Shown here: one piece after another, positions 42,184 through 49,760 of the stretch
Position numbering within the stretch: the first letter of the stretch is position 1
Layout of the letters: each line of letters begins with the position of its first letter
Assembly: GCF_041361465.1 (NCBI RefSeq)
Contig: NZ_JBGKAC010000001.1
Span: 1,488,001-1,552,000, forward strand
Direction: 5' to 3'
Length of the DNA stretch: 64,000 bases
DNA from: Halobaculum sp. MBLA0143
GTDB taxonomy: Archaea > Halobacteriota > Halobacteria > Halobacteriales > Haloferacaceae
Notes under the pieces: model-generated
Databases searched by the model: none
Seen by the model: the letters and a program-made list of their open reading frames with translations, nothing else
Told to the model about the DNA's origin: nothing
Made by a program: the position numbers and the translations under genes

Positions 42184-42771
42184 CTACGCCTCCTCGCGCT
42201 CGATCTCGGCGAAGTTCTCCACGACGGACGTGTCCTCGCCGAGCAGCCGGCTGACGCGCTCCTCTAGCCGTTCGACGCGCGCCGCCAGCTCGCGGTACTC
42301 CTCGCGGTCGTCGCGGTGCTCCTCGGGGATCTCCGCCGCCAGGACGGCCCGCTTCGACTCGGCGCTGAAGAACTCCCCCAGCGTCTCGTACGCCAGCACG
42401 CGCCGTTGGTGTTCGACGGCCGCGTGGAGGTCCTCCCGGTTCATCGGCTTACAGAGGTACTCGTCGAACGGCATCTCTACCACCCCGAAGTCCGGGTCCA
42501 CCGCCGTCACCATGATGATCCGGCCGTCGAACCCGCGGTCCCGCAGCTCCTCCAACACCTCGTCGCCGGACATCCCCGGCATGTGTCGGTCGAGCAACAC
42601 GAGATCGACGGTCGACTCCGAGGCGATCTCCAGCGCCTGTTTGCCGGTGTAGGCCGTCTCCGTCTCACACACACCTTGGAGGCGCAACGCGTACGCGTCT
42701 GCCACCTCCTTCTCGTCGTCGACGACGAGTGCACGAATCTCTGCCGTCGAATCGACAGTCACCAGAGCCAT
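42184..42771 (-). CDS. HalX-type response regulator
   Basis: 195 residues from the ATG at 42771 (an in-frame ATG nine codons further up is possible). The receiver domain carries the acidic pair VVDDE, the phospho-acceptor Asp61 in LVLLDRHMPGMSG, and Lys108 in CKPM. The C-terminal HalX domain (~135-185: YETLGEFFSAESKRAVL, EEYRELAARVERLEERV) is a helical module found only in haloarchaeal regulators. No DNA-binding domain, so it should act through protein contacts. Ends 8 bp after the convergent Bat-like gene; likely partner of one of the kinases. Confidence 0.9.
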   Translation of the reverse strand: MALVTVDSTAEIRALVVDDEKEVADAYALRLQGVCETETAYTGKQALEIASESTVDLVLLDRHMPGMSGDEVLEELRDRGFDGRIIMVTAVDPDFGVVEMPFDEYLCKPMNREDLHAAVEHQRRVLAYETLGEFFSAESKRAVLAAEIPEEHRDDREEYRELAARVERLEERVSRLLGEDTSVVENFAEIEREEA

Positions 42772-42850
42772 TTTGCCGTTCGTAACGAACACAGCCACCT
42801 AACTCCACGGGGTCGCCGCCGACCCCTCGGACAGTACAGGGACCGGTCGT

Positions 42851-42866
42851 GTCTGCATACGCAGAC
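42851..42866. promoter_or_regulatory. Dyad GTCTGC-ATAC-GCAGAC between halX and the winged-helix gene
   Basis: Perfect 6-bp inverted arms with a 4-nt spacer, the same as 39273-39288. It lies 80 nt from the HalX start and 73 nt from the winged-helix gene start, in the middle of their divergent control region. Confidence 0.6.
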
Positions 42867-42925
42867 AACCCCCCGGCGGTCGACTCCAGATACTGGGCTG
42901 GAGTGTACGTAGGGATGTAGGTCTC

Positions 42926-42930
42926 AGGAG
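42926..42930 (+). promoter_or_regulatory. Ribosome binding site of the winged-helix gene
   Basis: AGGAG with 8 nt to the ATG at 42939. A clear Shine-Dalgarno is uncommon among the genes here and supports this start. Confidence 0.5.
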
Positions 42931-42938
42931 TAAGTACG

Positions 42939-43316
42939 ATGTCCGAGAGTGCTGTCAGTTCCCGCGTCGCCGAGGCGGCCGCACGACCGACCGCAGACGA
43001 CGGTACGGAGGTCGCGACGGCCGGCCTAGAGCTTCTGAGTGACGACTGCGCCCGGTCGATCCTGTCGACGGTCGCCAGAGAGCCCGTGCCGGCTCGCACG
43101 ATCTCCGAACGGCTCGACGTGTCGCGCACGACCGTCTACCGCCGGCTCGACCGGCTGGAGGAGGCCGGGTTGTTGACCGCGAACGTGGAGTACGACCCGG
43201 ACGGCCACCACCGGAAGGTGTTCCGGTTGGCCGTCGACGAACTCGCCGTCACGGTCGGCCCGGACGGCGTCTCCGTCGAGTGTCACGACGACGACGACTC
43301 CGAGAGCCGTTCGTAG
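42939..43316 (+). CDS. Winged-helix transcriptional regulator
   Basis: 125 residues. The helix-turn-helix ARTISERLDVSRTTVYRRLDRL (residues ~51-72) is followed by a wing (LLTANVEYDPDGHHRKVFRL), matching the MarR/ArsR/PadR-like haloarchaeal winged-helix regulators. The N-terminus is a polar extension, the C-terminus acidic. It may bind the GTCTGC dyad that lies in its own control region. Its 3' end overlaps the convergent cobT gene by 34 nt. Confidence 0.85.
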   Translation: MSESAVSSRVAEAAARPTADDGTEVATAGLELLSDDCARSILSTVAREPVPARTISERLDVSRTTVYRRLDRLEEAGLLTANVEYDPDGHHRKVFRLAVDELAVTVGPDGVSVECHDDDDSESRS

Positions 43317-44350
43317 ACGCGTTCGACCCGGCTCCGGACGGCCGCCAGCGCGCCCGCCTCGTCTGCGACCGCCAGCGCACCGCCGGCGCCGACGCCCTCC
43401 TTCCCCGCTCCCGCGGCGTACCCCGCCGCGACCGGGTGGTCACCCAACTCCGCCAGTGCCGGGTCCGTGACTGTCCACGCCAGCGACAGCGCCGTCCCGA
43501 GCCGGGCCAGGTCCGCCGTCTCGTCGGCCGCGACGTACGCGGTCGTCGCCGCCCGCAGCGGCGTCTCGACGCCCAGCCCACGCAGCAGTGCCGCGACGGC
43601 CGCCATCTGTGTCCCACCGCCCAGGACGACTGTCGTGTCCGTGGCCGTGGCGCCGCGGACGACGCCGGCGACGGCCGGTAACACCGGGTCGCCGACGGCC
43701 CGAACGGCCGCCAACGGCCGGCCGGCGAGGTCGCCGGGCGCGATGCCGCTGGCCGCGAGCGCGTCCGCGACCACCGTGTTCTTCAGCGCGGTCGGGTTGT
43801 CCGGCAGCGACGAGGAGACGGCCGTCGGCCGGCCCAGCGCCCGCAGCACTGCCATCGCCGTCGTCGTCCCGCCGGGCACGGTCTCGCCGATCACGACCCT
43901 GTCGGCCGACAGCGACCGTCCGACCGCCCGTGCTCGGTCGTAGGTTCCGGCCGCGTCCGGCACCGCTACGGCTTCGCGGATGTCTGCTCCCGAGCGGTCG
44001 GCGACACGTCTGGTCTGGGTCGCCGGCGACGCGGCGAGCCCGGCGTCGACCACGAGCGTTTCCAGTCCCAGCGTCTCCACGACCGCTCGCGACAACACCG
44101 CCGGCGTCGGACAGCCGTTCGGGCCGACCGGGAGCGTCGCCGCCGACCGGACGCGCCCGCGAGTCAGAATCTCCGTGTCGGCGACCGGAGTGTGGACCGC
44201 CGCCGCGGGGTCGCCGCCGGCGGCGCTGATCCCCTCGATCTCGCCGGTCGCCGTCGTGCCCGCGACCACGACCAACGCCGTGTCCGCCGTGTCGCCGTCC
44301 CGTGGCTCCGCGAGGCCGTCGTCGACGCTCGACGACCCCCTGCGGGTCAC
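43283..44350 (-). CDS. cobT: Nicotinate mononucleotide-dependent phosphoribosyltransferase, archaeal CobT
   Basis: 355 residues from GTG 44350, 1 nt after the cobA stop. This is the archaeal form of CobT, which activates the lower-ligand base (such as dimethylbenzimidazole) to its alpha-ribotide for cobamide assembly. Glycine motifs LPVGPNGCPTPAVL, VIGETVPGGTTTAMAVL and VVLGGGTQMAA are visible. Last gene of the cobamide cluster. An ATG 33 nt further up would overlap cobA and is less likely. Confidence 0.85.
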   Translation of the reverse strand: MTRRGSSSVDDGLAEPRDGDTADTALVVVAGTTATGEIEGISAAGGDPAAAVHTPVADTEILTRGRVRSAATLPVGPNGCPTPAVLSRAVVETLGLETLVVDAGLAASPATQTRRVADRSGADIREAVAVPDAAGTYDRARAVGRSLSADRVVIGETVPGGTTTAMAVLRALGRPTAVSSSLPDNPTALKNTVVADALAASGIAPGDLAGRPLAAVRAVGDPVLPAVAGVVRGATATDTTVVLGGGTQMAAVAALLRGLGVETPLRAATTAYVAADETADLARLGTALSLAWTVTDPALAELGDHPVAAGYAAGAGKEGVGAGGALAVADEAGALAAVRSRVERVYERLSESSSS

Positions 44351-44351
44351 G

Positions 44352-45080
44352 TCAGAACTCCGTCCCCTTCCGGGCGCGGCCACCCTCGTCGAAGTGGTGG
44401 CGTCGTTTCTCGACGTGCGTGACGAGATCCGCCTCGCTCGTCGCGTACGTCGGCTCCTCGTGGCCGCCGGTCAACACGAGCTCCAGCTGTTCGGGGGCTC
44501 GTTCGATCAACTCGACCACGTCGTCGGGGTCGATCAGCCCCCGGTTGGCGGCGTACAGGATCTCGTCGAGGATCAGGAGGTGGACGCCCGCCTCCGGCGG
44601 GGCGTCGAGCGCGACCTGGGTCGTCGGGTCGCCGTCGGCGGCGGCGTCGAGCAGTTCACGAGTGCGCTCCAGTCCCGCCGCGGCGCGGGCCTCGTGGGCG
44701 TCCTCGTCGGTGCCGTCCAGCGAGCCGTGCCAGCCGTAGTGACCGGAGTTCTCGTAGCTGAACCCCGACAACGCCGCGATGGCGTTGTACTCGCCGCGCA
44801 CGTCCTCGACGCTCGCGGCCCCGCCTTTCATGAACTGGAGGAGGTGGACGCGGTAGCCGTGACCGGCCGCCCGCATCCCCATCCCCATCGCGGCCGTCGT
44901 CTTCCCCTTGCCACCACCCCACCACACCTGGACGCGCCCGAACGCCTCCGGGGCGGCCGGGGTGATCGGCTGTGGCTCGACTGGCCCCGACGGCGCGTCT
45001 GCGTCCTGCTCTCCGTCTGCCGTCTCGTTCGTCGCTCCGTTCGACTCCGTCGCCGTCTCGTCGTGTGTGTCGTCTGTCAT
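44352..45080 (-). CDS. cobA: Cob(I)alamin/corrinoid adenosyltransferase (CobA/BtuR type)
   Basis: 242 residues from the ATG at 45080. An acidic extension (~1-45) precedes VQVWWGGGKGKTTAAMG (P-loop) and the family's LLQFMKGG, LLILDEILYAANRGL and VLTGGHEEP motifs. It adds the 5'-deoxyadenosyl group from ATP to reduced corrinoids. Its start region is a near-copy of the 35 bp before it. Sits between cbiZ and cobT. Confidence 0.93.
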   Translation of the reverse strand: MTDDTHDETATESNGATNETADGEQDADAPSGPVEPQPITPAAPEAFGRVQVWWGGGKGKTTAAMGMGMRAAGHGYRVHLLQFMKGGAASVEDVRGEYNAIAALSGFSYENSGHYGWHGSLDGTDEDAHEARAAAGLERTRELLDAAADGDPTTQVALDAPPEAGVHLLILDEILYAANRGLIDPDDVVELIERAPEQLELVLTGGHEEPTYATSEADLVTHVEKRRHHFDEGGRARKGTEF

Positions 45081-45114
45081 GTTGTGTCGTCGGTGTCGTG
45101 TGTGTCGTCTGTTA
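45061..45114. repeat. 35-bp-period duplication at the cbiZ/cobA junction
   Basis: TCGTGTGTGTCGTCTGT occurs at 45061-45077 and 45096-45112. On the minus strand, one copy carries the cobA ATG and first codons; the other carries the cbiZ stop (TAA) in place of the ATG. Confidence 0.85.
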
Positions 45115-45924
45115 TACTGTGTGATCGGTGTCGCTCCAGGCGTCGTCGCTGCGCGGGTCGAACGCGGTTGCGCGCTCGTCCGTGACGACACCGTAGTCGG
45201 CGTCGGCAACGGCGGTCGGCGGGCTCGCGTCCGCGTAGCGGGCCGACACGGTCGCCGTCACGGCCCGACGGACACACGCCCTGGCGGCGGCGCCGACCGT
45301 CGTCGCCGCGCCCGCGAACGACGCCGGCTCTCCGTCCGTCGCGGTGCCGACGATCACCGCGTCCGTCGTCGTCCCCGTGAACCCCGTCCGGGCAAGCAGC
45401 GTCGCCGTTTTCGCCTCCACGACCGTCGTCAGCAGCTCCGCCAGCACCCCGTCGTCCAACGCCCGGGTCGTCGCCACGACGACGTTCACCGTCCCGTCGT
45501 GGCGAGGGTGATCGTCGGTCGTCGTGCTGTCGTCCGACGTCGGTGACGAGGTCGTCGTCCCCGGGTCGTCGTCCGGCGTCGACCGAGTCGGCGCGTCGTC
45601 CGCTCGTTCGTCGTCGACTGCCAGCACCGCGGGGTTCGACACGCCGGCCGTCGCGTACGCGGCGACCGGGCCGTGTCGCGCCCCGCGGACGTGCCGCATC
45701 GCCACGCCGGTGAGGAGCCCGGGGCCGTCCGCGTCGAACCCCACGCGTCGCCGTCGCTCCCGGAGGTACGCCCGGAGGTCCGTCCGGTCGAACCCGGTCG
45801 GGACGGTGACGTTGTACGCCGCCGGCGCGTCGCGGTAGCCGCCGCCGAAGCCGGTCGACAGCCACCGCGTGTCCGGTCGCCGGAGGCGGAACACCTCCTC
45901 CCGCACCTCACTCTCGAACGGCAC
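45112..45924 (-). CDS. cbiZ: Adenosylcobinamide amidohydrolase
   Basis: 270 residues. CbiZ cleaves the aminopropanol chain of adenosylcobinamide to give adenosylcobyric acid, which archaea and some bacteria use to salvage incomplete corrinoids. Characteristic stretches are WLSTGFGGGYRDAPAAYN near the N-terminus and RTGFTGTTTDAVIVGTA and YADASPPTA in the C-terminal half. A ~40-residue low-complexity insert (DDAPTRSTPDDDP, TTTSSPTSDD) lies around 110-150 and is unusual for the family. Its start overlaps the cobD stop by 17 nt. Confidence 0.88.
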   Translation of the reverse strand: MPFESEVREEVFRLRRPDTRWLSTGFGGGYRDAPAAYNVTVPTGFDRTDLRAYLRERRRRVGFDADGPGLLTGVAMRHVRGARHGPVAAYATAGVSNPAVLAVDDERADDAPTRSTPDDDPGTTTSSPTSDDSTTTDDHPRHDGTVNVVVATTRALDDGVLAELLTTVVEAKTATLLARTGFTGTTTDAVIVGTATDGEPASFAGAATTVGAAARACVRRAVTATVSARYADASPPTAVADADYGVVTDERATAFDPRSDDAWSDTDHTV

Positions 45925-46924
45925 GCACCACCTCCAACAACCGGTCGTTCTCGGCCGGGCGCCGGACCGCGACTCTGACGTGGCTGTCCAGCCGGCGGAA
46001 CGTCGTCGCGTCCCGGACGGCGACGCCCCGCTCGCGGGTCGCCGCGACGAAGTCGGCGACGGACTGCTCGCCCACGTCGAACGTCAGGAACGGTGCCCGA
46101 GAGTCGACCACGTCGAACCACTCCGACAACGCCGCCGCGAGCCGCGCACGCTCGTCGACCACCCGGTCGCGCGTCTCCCGGACGAACTCCCGTTGCCGGA
46201 GACAGTGAGTGCCGACCGCCAGCGCCGGCGTCCCGAGGTTCCAGGTCCGTCGGCTCCCGCGCAGCGCCTCGCCCAGTTCCCCCGTCGCGACCGCGTAGCC
46301 CGCACGAATCCCGGGGAGGCCGTACAGCTTCGTCAGCGCCCGCGCGACCACCACGCCGTCCGTCCCCGAGAGCGACGGCCGGTCGCGGAACCCCAGGAAC
46401 GCCTCGTCTGCCAGCAACGGCGTGTCGGCGGCGCGACACCGACGGGCGAACGCCTCCAGTTCCGTCAGTTCGTAGCCCGTGCCGGTGGGGTTGTTCGGCG
46501 TGCACACCACTGCGAGCGCGTGGTCGGACGGGTCCGCGTCGGTGACGGTCTCCGCCGGGTGGAACACCGGTTCGCCGCCCTGGAGCCGCACCTCGCGGGC
46601 GTACTCGCCGAAGCTCGGCGCCGGAACGAGCACGCTGTCGCCGGGCTCGACCGCCAGCGCGACGGTCCGTCTGATCGCCGCCAGCCCACCGGGCGTCGGG
46701 ACCACTGCCCCGGGGTCACAGTCGACCGCCGACGCCGCCGCCTCGCGGTAGTCGGCCGGCGGCTCCGCCGGGTAGCTCCGTGCGTCGTCGAACGCCGCGC
46801 GGTACGCCGCCTCCGTCCCGGGCGGCACCGCCGGGTTCGTGTTCGCCGAGAAGTCCAGCAGTTCCGGGTCGTCCGTCGAGCCGTGTGGTTCCCTATCGAG
46901 ACGGCCCGCGGCGTCTCGTCTCAC
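45908..46924 (-). CDS. cobD: L-threonine-O-3-phosphate decarboxylase (CobD/CobC, PLP)
   Basis: 338 residues from GTG 46924 (RRDAAGRLDREPHGSTDD). Fold type I PLP enzyme of the histidinol-phosphate aminotransferase group. LDFSANTNPAVPP is the CobD N-terminal signature, followed by TPGGLAAIRR, VCTPNNPTGTG, DEAFLGF and the PLP-lysine ALTKLYGLPGIRAGY. It makes (R)-1-amino-2-propanol phosphate for the nucleotide loop, used by CbiB. An ATG is absent nearby, so the GTG was chosen. Flanked by cobY and cbiZ in the same direction. Confidence 0.87.
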   Translation of the reverse strand: MRRDAAGRLDREPHGSTDDPELLDFSANTNPAVPPGTEAAYRAAFDDARSYPAEPPADYREAAASAVDCDPGAVVPTPGGLAAIRRTVALAVEPGDSVLVPAPSFGEYAREVRLQGGEPVFHPAETVTDADPSDHALAVVCTPNNPTGTGYELTELEAFARRCRAADTPLLADEAFLGFRDRPSLSGTDGVVVARALTKLYGLPGIRAGYAVATGELGEALRGSRRTWNLGTPALAVGTHCLRQREFVRETRDRVVDERARLAAALSEWFDVVDSRAPFLTFDVGEQSVADFVAATRERGVAVRDATTFRRLDSHVRVAVRRPAENDRLLEVVRAVRE

Positions 46925-46970
46925 GGTGCACCCTCCGTCGTCGTGCCGTGTTCCGTCGTCGTGTCGTGGA

Positions 46971-47597
46971 TCACGTCTCTGCACCTCGCTGTCGTTCCGC
47001 GAGCAGTCGCGCCGCGACGCGCCGGTCCCGCGAGCGGTTGACGTTCACCGCCAGCCGGTCGTCCGCACGGACGAGTCGCCGGTCCGAGCCGTCCGGCTCG
47101 CCGACGACGTTCACCCCCGTCGGCGCGAGCGAGCGTCCGTCGGGCGCGAACGTCGTGTCCAGAGTCGCTCCCAGCGCCCGGACGCGGTCCGCAGGGACAC
47201 AGACGGACAGTGAGGGAGCAGTGCCGTCGGCCTCGGACGCGACACGCTCGTAGGCCGTCACGACCGTCTCGACGGCCTCGCCGTCGAGCAACGGCAGGTC
47301 GGCCGCGACCGTCAGCGCCGGCCGCGAGACCGCCGCGAGCGCGTCGTCCAGGTCCGCGACGTACCCCTCGCCGGCCGTCTCGACGACGGTCGAGGCTGCC
47401 TCGCGCTCGCGGAGGTGTGCCCGCGTCGCCGGCGTGTGCGGCGACACGGCGGCGACGACGCGGTCGACGCCGGCCGCGGCGACGAGCGCCTCGACCACGC
47501 GATCGACCATCGGTCGGTCCCCGACGGCGACGAGTGGCTTCTCCGTCGCCGTCGCCAAGCGAGTGCCGCGCCCGCCACACATCACGACAGCGTCCAC
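46971..47597 (-). CDS. cobY: GTP:adenosylcobinamide-phosphate guanylyltransferase, archaeal CobY
   Basis: 208 residues from GTG 47597 (DAVVMCGGRGTRLATATEKP). The MCGGRGTRL nucleotidyltransferase motif and VAADLPLLDGEAVETV match CobY, the archaeal replacement for CobU. It transfers GMP to adenosylcobinamide phosphate. Downstream is cobD; its start overlaps the cobS stop by 16 nt. Confidence 0.88.
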   Translation of the reverse strand: MDAVVMCGGRGTRLATATEKPLVAVGDRPMVDRVVEALVAAAGVDRVVAAVSPHTPATRAHLREREAASTVVETAGEGYVADLDDALAAVSRPALTVAADLPLLDGEAVETVVTAYERVASEADGTAPSLSVCVPADRVRALGATLDTTFAPDGRSLAPTGVNVVGEPDGSDRRLVRADDRLAVNVNRSRDRRVAARLLAERQRGAET

Positions 47598-48331
47598 GCC
47601 ACCACCCCCGCGTGGATCGCAACGAGCCGCGTCAGTTCGTTCGCGGCCCCGAACACGTCGCCGCTCACGCCGTCGAGCGTGCGCCGGGCCCACCACAGCA
47701 GCGCGCCGGCGACGACCGCCCCCGTGGGGACGGCGACCAGCGTCGCCGCCGGCGCGGTCCACGACAGGGCCGTCGCCGGCGCGGCCGCGACCACGACCGG
47801 TCCGAGGTCGCGGGCGTCCGTCGTCGCCGTCAACGCCGACGCCAGCCCCTCGTGGGTGGCCGTCCCGAGACAGACGAGCGTCGCCATCGCGGTCTTGGCG
47901 GCCACCTCGCTCGCGACGACCACCGCGACGGCCGTCCGGACCGGCAGCGACCCCAGCGACAGCCCGGCCGCGAACAGCCCGCCGACGACGACCGTCAGCG
48001 CCAACGCCCCGCCGGCACCCAGGTCGCTGTCCCGCATCACCGACCGTCGTCGCTCCGGGTCGCCGTGGACCGCCGCGGCGTCACCCAGGTCCGCGACGCC
48101 GTCGGCGTGCGTCGGGCCAGTGAGGAGGTACGTCGCCACGACGAAGACGGTCGCGACGGTCGCGTCCGGTCCGGGGAGGAGCGTCACCGTCGCCAGGAGC
48201 CCCCCCAACAGCCACCCGGCCAACGGGAACGCGACCGGACGGTCGCCGAACGCCCGCCAGGCGACCTCCGACTGCCCGACCGGCAGTCGGGAGAGGAACC
48301 CCACCGCGCCGCGGACGGCCGTCAGGGCCAC
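47582..48331 (-). CDS. cobS: Adenosylcobinamide-GDP ribazoletransferase (cobalamin synthase)
   Basis: 249 residues from GTG 48331 (ALTAVRGAVGFLSRLPVG). An integral membrane enzyme with six or so helices. The catalytic GPTHADGVADLGDA (residues ~70-83) and GDPERRRSVMRDSDLGAGG are the Asp-rich CobS motifs. It joins the lower-ligand ribazole to adenosylcobinamide-GDP at the membrane. Overlaps both cbiB (10 nt) and cobY (16 nt), indicating tight coupling. Confidence 0.9.
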   Translation of the reverse strand: MALTAVRGAVGFLSRLPVGQSEVAWRAFGDRPVAFPLAGWLLGGLLATVTLLPGPDATVATVFVVATYLLTGPTHADGVADLGDAAAVHGDPERRRSVMRDSDLGAGGALALTVVVGGLFAAGLSLGSLPVRTAVAVVVASEVAAKTAMATLVCLGTATHEGLASALTATTDARDLGPVVVAAAPATALSWTAPAATLVAVPTGAVVAGALLWWARRTLDGVSGDVFGAANELTRLVAIHAGVVAWTLS

Positions 48332-49239
48332 ACGACCACCCCCACGAGCAGGCCGACCAGTCCGCCGGCGACGGCGACGACCCTGACCCCCCGGCGCGCT
48401 GCCGTCACCGTCGGCAGCGCCGGCCCGGCCACGAGGTCGTACGCCCCGGGCTTCCGGAGCCGCACTCCGAGCACGGTCGCCAGCGTCGCCATCGGCCACC
48501 CGGAGTTGGGCGAGGCCGGCTCGTCGGCCCACCGTCGTGCCCGCGCCAACGACCCCGGAGCGCGGCCGGCGACCGCCAGCAACGCCGCCGTCGCGCGCGC
48601 CGGCAGCCAGACGACGGCGTCGTCCAGCCGGGCGCTGGCCCGCCCGACCGGCTTCGAACGGTACCCCAGCATCGAGTCCATCGTGTTCACCGCCTTCACC
48701 CAGCCCGCGGCGGCGGCGCCGACGGCGAGTGAGACCTGCGCGCCGACGGCGAACGCCGACAGCGGCGCGACGAGCCCGTCCGCGAGGTTCTCGGCGGCGC
48801 TCTCGACGGCCGCGCTCCGGAGGTCGGCCGCGTCCAGTCCGTCCGTCTCCCGACCGACGAGCGCCCGCACTCGCTCGCGGGCGACCGCGAGGTCCGTCTC
48901 CGTCGCGTCGATCACGTCGCCGGCGACGGCCAACAGCATCCGGAGACTCGTCGTCGAGAACAGTACCGTCCCGGCCGCGACCGCGGTCGCCGCCTGCGCG
49001 AGCGTCGCGTCGCCGAGCCGCGCGGGACCGGCGACGACCGCCCAACAGACGCCGGCGGCGACGAGCGGCAACGCCACTGTGGCCGCGGCCCCGACGACCC
49101 CCGGTCGCGTCCACTCTCGGTCCAGCGGCGCGACCGCGCGTCCGAACGCCGCGACCGGGTGGACCCGACCGGGGAACTCGCCGACCACGGCGTCGGCCGC
49201 GTACGCCACTGCCACCGCCGCCGTCGCCGCCGCCGTCAC
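48322..49239 (-). CDS. cbiB: Adenosylcobinamide-phosphate synthase
   Basis: 305 residues if started at GTG 49239 (TAAATAAVAVAYAADAVVGE). Membrane enzyme with the CbiB signature GEFPGRVHPVAAFGRAV near the N-terminus, VESAAENLADGLVAPL and VNTMDSMLGYRSKP. It attaches aminopropanol phosphate to adenosylcobyric acid. First gene of the seven-gene cobamide cluster. No ATG is in frame, so the exact start is uncertain. Confidence 0.88.
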   Translation of the reverse strand: MTAAATAAVAVAYAADAVVGEFPGRVHPVAAFGRAVAPLDREWTRPGVVGAAATVALPLVAAGVCWAVVAGPARLGDATLAQAATAVAAGTVLFSTTSLRMLLAVAGDVIDATETDLAVARERVRALVGRETDGLDAADLRSAAVESAAENLADGLVAPLSAFAVGAQVSLAVGAAAAGWVKAVNTMDSMLGYRSKPVGRASARLDDAVVWLPARATAALLAVAGRAPGSLARARRWADEPASPNSGWPMATLATVLGVRLRKPGAYDLVAGPALPTVTAARRGVRVVAVAGGLVGLLVGVVVWP

Positions 49240-49385
49240 CGGCGTCTCACCCCACCGTGTGTCCCGTGCATCGCTCCAACGTGGTGAACTTCGGACAAGA
49301 ACACTTGAACCGCTCGGTGGTCGGTCGGCGACTGTCGAGCAGTCGAGCAGAAGGGTGATCCGGTCGGGCCGGGTCCGGGCGGCGT

Positions 49386-49760
49386 CTACACCGCGTCCGT
49401 CCCGGTGGCGCCCGTCCGGATCTGGTGGGCGTCCGCGACGGGTAAGACGAAGATCTTCCCGTCGCCGGGCTCGCCCGTGTTGGCGGCGTCGGCGATGGCC
49501 GAGACCACGTCGCTCGCGGGAATATCCGCGACGATACACTCGATCCGGGTCTTCTGGTGGAGGTCGACGGTGTACTCCTCGCCGCGCCACTGGCCGACCT
49601 TCTCCGGCTGTGACCCGCGGCCGGCGACGTCGGCGACCGTGAGCGACGGCGCCCCGACCTCCGCGAGCGCAGTCTTGACCGCCCCGAGCTTCTCCGGGCG
49701 GATCACCGCGACGACCATCTGGAGCTCCGCGTCCGTCTCCTCGTCGGGTGACTCGCTCAC
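49386..49760 (-). CDS. glnK: PII nitrogen regulatory protein
   Basis: 124 residues. A ferredoxin-like PII fold with an acidic extension of about 12 residues. The T-loop [19 protein letters not shown] has Tyr63 at the position modified in some PII proteins. [20 protein letters not shown] is the conserved C-terminal signature. It should bind ATP/ADP and 2-oxoglutarate and gate the ammonium channel. The ATG overlaps the amt stop by 4 nt. Confidence 0.95.
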   Translation of the reverse strand: MSESPDEETDAELQMVVAVIRPEKLGAVKTALAEVGAPSLTVADVAGRGSQPEKVGQWRGEEYTVDLHQKTRIECIVADIPASDVVSAIADAANTGEPGDGKIFVLPVADAHQIRTGATGTDAV

